From contig NC_085862.1 in assembly GCF_034702125.1 (NCBI RefSeq), forward strand, positions 11,398,238-11,462,237: DNA of 64,000 nt. The letters are read 5' to 3'. The notes under the pieces are model-generated. The model made no database searches. It worked only from the letters and a program-made list of their open reading frames with translations, and was not told the DNA's origin. The translations under genes and the position numbers were made by a program. Positions 23,501-64,000 of the stretch are shown here, in pieces; the first letter of the stretch is position 1, and each line of letters starts with the position of its first letter. Origin of the DNA: Engraulis encrasicolus (Eukaryota; Chordata; Actinopteri; Clupeiformes; Engraulidae).

Positions 23501-26369
23501 GGGACTCTGGCTCAGAGAGTAAGACCACACTGACCGTCCATACTCTCTCATACTTCCTATAGAAGCAGACAAGTCCTAACAGTCTGGTACTTTGAATGGT
23601 TGTCAATTATTCTATCCAAAATGCCTCCGATTCAGTCAGGCTGAATTTAGTCCCTCCATCATCGTATTGAGTCAACTTTCTTTTCGTCAGATCTCACGAG
23701 CTGCGAAAGACCTAAGCGACCGTGTTTTAACCCATTGACGCCTAAGGCACCGGCAAAAAAGGGTGCTGGATGCCTGAGCCCTTAAAGAAAAGCTGCCCTC
23801 AGCCTATAAAAACCTTAATATCTTCGCTTCTGTAGCACATAAAAATATGCACAGTTGCATTTAAACGCCAAGACACTCATCTTTAATTAGAATGTGTTCA
23901 TTCATCTCAAACAAACAGAGATTTTTAATAAAGTTGTCTCAAATCTCATGACCCTGAATGTTACCCTCATGACCCTGAATAGATTTGTACTTTTCATACA
24001 TGAAAAGGGGGATCTTCTCCATGGTCCGCCATTTTGAATTTCCAAAAATAGCCATTTTTAGCTGCAAAAATGACTACTTGGACCATACTAGAAAATATTT
24101 GTTTATTACTTAGTAAACTTTCATGTAAAGATCAAATTTGGCAATAGGCAGCCCAGTTTCAATAAGCAGCATAGTTGCAGTACCTTTTTGGCCATTTCCT
24201 GCACAGTGTCCCTTTCTGAATTGTAATGTTAAAAGTGATCTCTGTTGTCCCCTCAGTCTCTCCAGAGCCCAAGCCAGAGCTGAAGACCCTGAAGTGGGCC
24301 ATCTCCCAGTTTGCCTCGGTGGAGAGGATCGTGGGGGAGGACAAATACTTCTGCGAGACATGCCGCCACTACACAGAGGCCGAGAGGAGCCTGCTGTTTG
24401 ACAAGACCCCCAGTGTCATCACCATCCACCTCAAGTGCTTTGCTGCCAACTCCTCAGAGTGAGTCAAAGTTTGTACTGTACAGTTCTGTACGCTTGTAGC
24501 ATTGCCAGGGGGGCAGTGAAGCAGTGTACTGTATGTTACTTAAGGTATTTTGGTACACGCATCATTTAACAATGACAATTTGATAGTGGCATGGTAGAGA
24601 TAAACAATAAAATGACAACTACGATTTATTATCTATTTGTAGGTGAGCGAGTATGAGTGGTATGTGCCATCAGGGTTCCCACACCTTTTTGATGAAAAAA
24701 TTCAAGCACTTTTGAAGCACCACATTTCAGTTTTCCAGCACCCCCAGAATTTTGTGTTTTTAAGATGCACTCTCCTGCATTCTAATCAATTTTAGGTTTT
24801 CGAATGGCAAATCCCATCTGACATCTCACTCCCTTTTTGATGTACCTAAACAATTTATTTCTATTATTTGGCTTACTAAATTTCAAGCATTTTCAAGCAC
24901 TTCACCAAGCATTCAAGCATTTTCACAACCTTGAAAACACTTAATTTAAATTCAAGCATTTTCAAGTAATTCAAGCACCAGTGGGAACCAAGAGCCATGC
25001 AACAGGACCATGGAACCTTAACGCTATATCCTCCTGATTACCAGGGAACTGTTTTTGTATAACTGTTTTTTTTTTTTTGTTCTTTTTTTTAATCTTCCCC
25101 AAATCTTTGAGGGGTAATGAGGATATTCCTAGAAAAAATTGTGTACATTTTTTTATTTTATTTTACAGATATGTGAGAGAAATGTGTCCACTACAGTCAT
25201 GAATTTAAATGTTACCTTAGTTTATACTTTAAAGCCAGTGTTGTGGGATCCTTTGTCGTTAAGGTTGGATCTGATGATGTATCCATGTTAGAATACACAT
25301 ACCATCCAAATTCTAGACTAGTGTTTGTTTTTTAGTGGGCAAACCAACATACAGTAATCAAGGGATCAAATGAAGAGCTCTTTTCCAAAACGCTATATCC
25401 ACCAATTTTGACTTACCTTTCAAACCTCTATAAAATTCATTTTGCAATACCCAATACAAACATGTCAATTTCCCAACATTCTATAAAATGGATACATCTC
25501 TCATTTAGGAAAAGAGCTCTTCAAATACTTCATGCCAGCGCTGTATGATACTTCAACTCAGTTGTGGGATCCTTTTGTCCTCCAGGTTGGACCCGTACGC
25601 CGGGCTGTCGAAGGTGAACACGCCTCTGCAGACGCCCCTGCAGCTCTCTCTGGAGGAGTGGAGCACGGGCGCGGCGCCCCCTGGCGGACAGCAGCAGCAG
25701 CACTATCAGCTCTTCGCCGTGGTCATGCACAGCGGCGTCACCATCAGCAGTGGCCATTACACCACCTACGTCCGCATGTCGGACCTCCAAAAGCTAAGCC
25801 TAAGTAGGGAGGAAGGGGAGGATGAGAGCGAGGTGATGACACAGGCTGCCAAGAAAGTGGAGACGTCGACCCAGGAGTACGACGATGGGGAGGTGTCCTT
25901 TAGCCTGAGTGGCCGGGTTGGTGGCGGTGGCGGTGGTGTTGGTGGTTGTTGTGTCAGCTCGGCCTCCGCTGCCTCCCCCTCAGCCAAACCAGGGACCAAG
26001 AAGTCCCTGGAGGGAGTGGGCCTGCTGGGGGGCCAGAGGAGCCTGGCCACCTACGACCTCGCCGGCAGCAGCAAGCACCAGGGCGGCACTGACAAGAGCG
26101 TGTTTCCCTCCGGCTCGCAGCCGCTCGGCAGCGCAGCAGCAGCAGGGGTGAAGAAAGAGAAAGAGGCCACGGCGGTTGGGGAGCGGAGGTGCGTCGGTGC
26201 CGGTGATCTGCAGAACCTTCTGGACTACGAGGGGAAGTGGCTGCTGTTTGACGACTCTGAGGTGCGGCTCTACGAGGAGGAGGAGTTCCTGCGCGCATGC
26301 TCGCCCGACACGTGCAGCACCTCCACGCCATACCTGCTCTTCTACCGCAGGGTCCCGCAGCACAAATGA
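17338..26369 (+). CDS. usp1: usp1, ubiquitin carboxyl-terminal hydrolase 1, nine coding exons
   Basis: Nuclear cysteine protease that, with WDR48/UAF1, deubiquitinates FANCD2, FANCI and PCNA in Fanconi anaemia repair and translesion synthesis (family knowledge). The nine coding exons join in frame to 2,508 nt, 835 residues; human USP1 is 785. Visible: N-terminal SLKFFQKKDTKRALDF, Cys box GLNNLGNTCYLNS with Cys93, QQ/His box ISSGHYT with His632, and WLLFDDSEV with Asp797/798. Zinc-ribbon cysteines are C474/C477 and C540/C543. The autocleavage motif GLLGGQ (Gly723-Gly724) is kept. The extra length is low-complexity Ser, Gly and acidic runs in exons 6, 7 and 10. All introns are GT-AG. Start chosen because MPG plus the following residues match the family N-terminus. 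Confidence 0.96.
17637..17763 (+). CDS. usp1: usp1 exon carrying the catalytic cysteine box
   Basis: Acceptor CTTCAG, donor CAG|GTAGGC. The frame completes the split AG|T serine codon and runs to residue 100. Contains VPFVGLNNLGNTCYLNSILQ; the nucleophile Cys93 is codon 17740-17742. This is the USP fold's first catalytic box. Confidence 0.96.
18076..18300. repeat. 15-bp minisatellite (CAGACAGACAGGTGT) plus palindrome
   Basis: About ten units of a 15-bp repeat end in an inverted pair, AAGAGCCTTCATCAGTG and CACTGATGAAGGCTCTT, followed by GCGAAGCGTCTGTCTG. In usp1 intron. Confidence 0.8.
18808..19225. mobile_element. TTAA-flanked palindromic MITE, 418 bp, in usp1 intron
   Basis: Long inverted arms start TTAAAGGGACAGTTTGGTCA and ATTTCAACATGCAGTTGTA on both sides. 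An occupied/unoccupied comparison exists in the same gene: the local duplicate at 20975-21187 reads GTATGTTCATGTCTGC where this copy has TTAA, the element, and TTAATGTCTGC. This supports a TTAA target duplication, piggyBac-like. Confidence 0.8.
19295..19393 (+). CDS. usp1: usp1 exon, residues 101-133
   Basis: Acceptor CATTTAG, donor GAG|GTTAGC, phase 0 to 0. Encodes VLYYCPGFKEAIKKLYKLS and a lysine-rich tail, matching the segment after the Cys box in vertebrate USP1. The exon lies 69 nt downstream of a 418-bp palindromic MITE. Confidence 0.92.
19864..20433. mobile_element. terminal-inverted-repeat element in usp1 intron, 570 bp
   Basis: TGGGGCACCTAAGTC at the left and GACTTAGGTGCCCCA at the right, a perfect 15-bp inversion. 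CpG-rich interior without a long frame. Target duplication not clear. Confidence 0.55.
20480..20505. repeat. usp1: (TG)n forming the 3' splice site of a usp1 exon
   Basis: Eleven to twelve TG units run straight into TAG|CAGCAG. Length changes here would alter the pyrimidine tract. Confidence 0.9.
20506..20702 (+). CDS. usp1: usp1 exon, residues 134-199, with TG-repeat acceptor
   Basis: Phase 0 in, phase 2 out; donor AG|GTATTA. Encodes VELLASFHSLITSLEQLQSN then LATPPRKLLNSLR, the family's helical segment. The acceptor is unusual: the pyrimidine tract is a pure TG repeat ending TAGCAGCAG, so three tandem AGs could be used, changing one or two Gln codons. Confidence 0.9.
20757..20950. mobile_element. 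relic of the 18.8-kb MITE family
   Basis: Shares ATTTCAACATGCAGTTGTAT, TTGTCAGTACCTG and TTGGGGGCATGAGTTTGTT with the 18808-19225 copy, interrupted by a T run. Confidence 0.55.
21337..21665 (+). CDS. usp1: usp1 exon, QLNPMYEGYLQHDAQE box and acidic/basic insert
   Basis: Acceptor CTCCACAG, donor TTCAG|GTAAAA. Begins RQLNPMYEGYLQHDAQEVLQ, a highly conserved USP block, then a fast-evolving Glu/Gly/Lys-rich stretch including KRKSDTEAGNAKKKPKS and TRSKRKSS, which resemble the nuclear localisation signals of human USP1. The frame stays open past the donor, but that tail has no family match and is intron. Confidence 0.94.
22757..23188 (+). CDS. usp1: usp1 exon, residues 309-453, polyserine insert
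   Basis: Acceptor GTCTCTAG, donor GAAG|GTAAGC, phase 1 to 1. Acidic and Lys-rich sequence, then LSWLKS followed by a run of ten serines, then GKQPSIFSKFRSMGRLTSHL, which matches the human INWLKSATKQPSILSKF region. The serine run is a fish-side expansion inside the weakly conserved insert of the USP domain. Confidence 0.92.
23354..23518 (+). CDS. usp1: usp1 exon, first half of zinc ribbon
   Basis: Acceptor TGTATAG after a TG/CTGT-rich tract, donor GAGA|GTAAGA, phase 1 to 1. Encodes LFQGQLVLRTRCLECECFTE then RREDFQDISVPVQEDE. C474 and C477 form the first CxxC knuckle of the USP fingers subdomain. Confidence 0.95.
23730..23960. mobile_element. palindrome-ended repeat copy 4, partial
   Basis: TTTTAACCCATTGACGCCTA, GGTGCTGGATGCCTGAGCCC and AATATGCACAGTTGCATTTA match the inverse of 53734-54029. 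usp1 intron. Confidence 0.55.
23965..24230. mobile_element. relic of the 57-kb MITE family, inverted, beside a usp1 acceptor
   Basis: Contains CCATGGTCCGCCATTTTGAA, TTTTTAGCTGCAAAAATGAC and GCACAGTGTCCCTTT, i.e. the reverse of 57092-57453 lacking one end. A more distant relative is visible at about 30025-30280. Confidence 0.6.
24257..24458 (+). CDS. usp1: usp1 exon, second half of zinc ribbon
   Basis: Acceptor CCCCTCAG, donor CAGA|GTGAGT, phase 1 to 2. Joins as SE-ISPEPKPELKTLKWAISQ, almost identical to mammalian USP1, then VERIVGEDKYFCETCRHYTE with C540/C543, and VITIHLKCFA. The acceptor abuts a degraded MITE relic (about 23965-24230). Confidence 0.95.
24671..24990. mobile_element. interspersed repeat with GGTTCCCAC ends
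   Basis: Begins CAGGGTTCCCACACC, ends CAGTGGGAACC, and is filled with TTCAAGCATTTTCAAGCAC units. Flanks TGTGCCAT and AGAGCCAT agree at 6 of 8. In usp1 between the last two exons. Confidence 0.5.
25371..25523. mobile_element. MITE with TGAAGAGCTCTTTTCC ends
   Basis: Inverted 16-bp ends (TGAAGAGCTCTTTTCC, GGAAAAGAGCTCTTCA) with GCTATATCCACC / GGATACATCTC continuing the partial pairing. Lies 63 nt before the last usp1 exon. Confidence 0.55.
25586..26369 (+). CDS. usp1: usp1 last exon: His and Asp boxes, autocleavage site, stop
   Basis: Acceptor CCTCCAG; stop TGA 26367-26369. Encodes LSLEEWSTG, LFAVVMHSGVTISSGHYTTY with catalytic His632 (25755-25757), a Gly-rich insert, GLLGGQRS with Gly723-Gly724 at 26028-26033, EGKWLLFDDSEV with Asp797/798, and the terminal TPYLLFYRR. 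In human USP1, cleavage after the equivalent Gly-Gly makes the enzyme unstable after UV, so that control is probably kept. Confidence 0.95.
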
Positions 26370-26447
26370 GGCACGCAGCGCACTCTTCTGCCCCCCTGTC
26401 CAGCTCTCAGTATACCCACCCCCGCCCCGCCCCTGTACAAAGAAGCT

Positions 26448-26572
26448 GGGGTGGATTTCTCGAAACCAAAGTTGCTTACTACATTAGCTACTTTGTTGTT
26501 TTCAATGCGTTTTCCCATTGGCAACTAACTACATAAGTTGCCAACAACTTCTCTTTTGAGAAATGCACCCCT
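26448..26572. mobile_element. palindromic MITE GGGGTGRATTTCTC, copy in usp1 3' UTR
   Basis: GGGGTGGATTTCTCGAAACC to TTTTGAGAAATGCACCCC with AAGTTGCTTACTACATTAGC inside. Copies also at 44134-44261 and, nested, 27919-28034. Starts 78 nt after the usp1 stop. Confidence 0.7.
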
Positions 26573-26657
26573 GGTTTGGTGGTAAACCAGGTGAAGTTCA
26601 CCTTCTGGTAGAGGTAGAGCATCTAATAGAGGAACCTGGAGTCCTCATTGTCTTACA

Positions 26658-26800
26658 GGTGGGGTTGCAAGTTAACCATCCTAAGAAAATGTACTATTGT
26701 GACATCACGTTGGGGGTTCCACAGGCTCATAGGAGTCTATGTAAAATCTTAGAATCCTGGGGGAGTTCCCCCAACGTGATGTCATACCTGCAACCCCACC
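26658..26800. mobile_element. palindromic MITE GGTGGGGTTGCA, copy 1 (usp1 3' UTR)
   Basis: GGTGGGGTTGCAAGTTAACC to CATACCTGCAACCCCACC with CAGGCTCATAGGAGTCTATG inside. Three copies in the window, the other two at 35403-35544 and 42158-42300. Confidence 0.75.
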
Positions 26801-26924
26801 CAAATGATGCCTGCAGATACATCTATGAGCAGGTTTTTACCACTTCCTGAAGGTGAACTAAGCCTGGTTTATAACTTGACCATGTTCTTAGTATCATCCC
26901 CCCCTGGACATGAGATGCCCCAGC

Positions 26925-27038
26925 CTTGCCAGAGACTTGCAGCACCTCCATGCCCTACCTGCTCCTCTTTCACAGGGTCCATGAGCAGACACGGGGCACT
27001 CTTGCTAACTGCCCACCCCCCCAGCTTTCTGTATCAGA
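26925..27038 (+). pseudogene. decayed duplicate of the usp1 C-terminal exon end
   Basis: Starting 555 bp after the usp1 stop the DNA again reads PETCSTSMPYLLLFHRV, aligning with PDTCSTSTPYLLFYRRV at the true C-terminus (26308-26358). Nucleotide similarity continues past the stop position (GGGGCACTCTT versus GCGCACTCTT). It lies in the presumed 3' UTR and has no in-frame upstream exon I can support, so I read it as a partial tandem duplication. Confidence 0.6.
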
Positions 27039-27837
27039 TATAAAATACCCCGTCACCCACCCCTCATTTCACGCTGTCTTATTAGACGTGCTCTTGCTCA
27101 TCCATAGATATGAACCACTAAATGCTGTGTTCAGCCTAGATGTTGTCATAGATGGTATCGACGCCACCTACAGGACAATGTGCATATTGCATTGTCAACG
27201 ACTGATGGCAGCAATATCCTAACTAAAATTTGTGGTGATCTGACTTCAGGCAGTAGTTCCAATACAAAGGAATGATGGGCACAGTATCTAGTGTTCCTAT
27301 CTATGTAGCTCATCTTCTAGTCCGCTCTCCAGCTCTGTATCAGAGTTTTTATTTCCATGTTCTGTCATTTGACCTGCCCTTGACTTTTTTTTAATTTCTT
27401 TTTTAATCCTCAGACTTTTCCTCATTTGGGACCGCACCTTGGCACTTAAAACAGTGCATCTTCTGAAAACTTGCCCTTGTATGGAAAGTGTCCGCCCCCC
27501 ACATTGTATGACCAGATGTAATGACTTCTCATGCACTGGGTCCTGTTTTTAGATATGTTTTGTTTTATAAAGAGCACAATATATTATTGTATTTTTCTTG
27601 CTATAGCTAGCTACATGTCTACGTTTAGAGAGAATATCTGTGCCCTCCATCCTTGCTGTACTATAAGATGACTAGTTAAGCTTAATGTGTAGTGATTCTT
27701 GGTTACACTTTTCTCCTGGACCAGCTATACTAGTTTTGGGAAACATTTATTTTTGAAGAACATCACCAGTTATCAAAAAAGAAATCTTTGATGGGATACT
27801 AGGACTGGGACGAGTCCATTCAGTTAACGTGTGTAAG

Positions 27838-28316
27838 CTATTCAAAGGACAATTCAACCGATTTCAACATGCATAGTGCTCATGCTACCCGCAGCTTGTC
27901 AGCCCTGTCTTTCATCCTGGGGTGCATTTCTCGACAATGTTGTTGCTAAGTTAGGAACTTAATTGGTTGCAATGCAATTTCCCGTAGGTATTTAAGTTGC
28001 TAACTGATTGGCAACGATGCTTTCGAGAAACGATAATCTGGCCAGCTAATGGGGGCATGGGTTTATTTACTACTTTTTTTTATATAGTAAAATACTCATA
28101 TCCCCACCATGTAGTGCTGTGACCTACAACACAGCATTAACCTGGAACGATACTTTGAGCATGTAAGACCTTACAAATGCCATGTGAACAAAGTATGCCC
28201 CCAGTTATTTGGCCAGGATCTCAACAAAAAGGGTGCTGCATCTAAGGGGAATAGACAAGTCAAGGGTAGTGTCAGCAATGAGAGTGGATATTGAAATCGG
28301 CCCGAATTTCCCTTTA
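27838..28316. mobile_element. relic of the 18.8-kb MITE family with a second MITE nested in it
   Basis: Outer arms GATTTCAACATGCAT...GTCAG and GATATTGAAATCGG...TTCCCTTTA match the family. At 27919-28034 it is split by an element beginning GGGGTGCATTTCTCG and ending CTTTCGAGAAACG, a family also found at 26448 and 44134. Confidence 0.55.
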
Positions 28317-28637
28317 CGTTTCAGTAGGATCCAGTCAGAATCACATACTGATGGCAAGGATAAAAATGTACCTCATTCCAACAATTCCCCCCCCCCCCCC
28401 TTTTTTTTTAACATGCCAGGTCCTCAATATAAGCATTCTGAAATATTTGACCAACCACCATCAGTTCTGGTGGAAGTTCACCAAAGCAAAAGTCTGGAAT
28501 CTAACTTTTCTAAAGAAAATGCTTTGCTAAGGTTGTTTTACAGGATCTTTGTCCATTCATCCTGTGTGATTTCCATCTCTTTGTGGAAGCTCTTGTACAC
28601 CCTATTAAAACACCAGCAATATCCTCATTGTGTGTGT

Positions 28638-28678
28638 TTTATTAACAGAAATGACAAGTATAGACATTAAAATTTATT
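28638..28678. terminator. opposed poly(A) signals of usp1 and dock7
   Basis: On the - strand AATAAA occurs at 28643-28638 and 28678-28673, suitable for a dock7 3' UTR of about 0.6 kb. On the + strand ATTAAA at 28666-28671 is the first near-canonical hexamer after the usp1 stop; AATAAA copies at 28928 and 28948 would make usp1 overlap dock7. RNA 3' ends are needed to confirm use. Confidence 0.4.
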
Positions 28679-29225
28679 TAGTAAAATATGTAAAGTAAAG
28701 AAAAGCTACATAAAACAATCCATGGATGTCTGGAACAGTACCAGAGTTTCTTTTTTTTCTTTTCACTTTTTTAAACAAATGTAGTACCAGCAGTAACTAA
28801 AAAAAAAAAAAAGATGAACCATCATGATAAATAGTGGTACCTTTTTTGCTTGTTTTGTCATTTTGGATTAAATAGTAAACTTTCGAGTTGTACAATGCCT
28901 AAAAAAAATGCATCATAACAGTTCAAAAATAAAAAGTGCACACAGGAAATAAAATCCGGATTGACATAACGTACGCAGCAAAAATCCATCTTCAGTTCGT
29001 AACAGATCGTTTTGTAAACGAATAAGGTATTGGAATGACGTACCAATGCTTAATACTTGCTTCCACTTATCTGACTTGCTTCCCCTAATCTACCCCCCAA
29101 ACCTTACTAGGTAGAACACTGAATTTTCTCAAGGGCCTTTTGATATTTACAAACAAATAAATTATCATTTTTTTTGTTTTTCTTTTTTTTTTCTTCATGT
29201 GCACAAGCCGTCCATTTTCCCACGT

Positions 29226-64000
<34,775 letters not shown>

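Overview
This window is nuclear DNA from a ray-finned fish, most likely a teleost. It carries parts of two vertebrate genes with intact splice sites in a tail-to-tail arrangement known from other vertebrates: usp1 on the + strand (coding 17338-26369) and the C-terminal part of dock7 on the - strand (29226 to beyond 64000). The rest is microsatellites of fish type and many short non-autonomous DNA transposons (MITEs), tRNA-headed SINEs and LINE tails. I cannot name the species.

Layout. 1-16.4 kb: no gene seen; long CA/GT, GA/CT and tetranucleotide arrays, two hAT-like MITEs, a 750-bp polypurine block and SINE relics. 16.4-17.3 kb: usp1 promoter and 5' UTR, exact start unknown. 17.3-26.4 kb: nine usp1 coding exons giving an 835-residue deubiquitinase with Cys93, His632 and Asp797/798, a C474/C477/C540/C543 zinc ribbon and a conserved Gly-Gly autocleavage site. 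26.4-28.7 kb: usp1 3' UTR with three MITEs and a decayed second copy of the end of the last exon. Opposing poly(A) signals near 28.65 kb mark where the two genes meet. 29.2-64 kb: 28 constitutive dock7 coding exons (the 5'-most is cut by the window edge). They join in one frame into 1,241 residues, ending with the DHR-2 exchange domain. Three further in-frame alternative exons lie in dock7 introns: 93 nt, 54 nt, and a 15-nt microexon coding STGWE.

Function. USP1 with its partner UAF1 removes ubiquitin from FANCD2, FANCI and PCNA in the nucleus. DOCK7 is a Rac/Cdc42 exchange factor acting in neuronal polarity and migration. They share a neighbourhood but no known pathway. ANGPTL3, which sits inside a dock7 intron in other vertebrates, was not found in the introns covered here.

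Most notable: the STGWE microexon paired with a tandem acceptor nine nt into the next exon; a GC-AG intron in dock7; an insertion that copied a dock7 splice acceptor as its target-site duplication; a usp1 intronic duplication that preserves a near-empty target site for a TTAA-flanked MITE; and a CpG-rich, possibly transcribed unit antisense inside dock7 at 39.3-40.3 kb.
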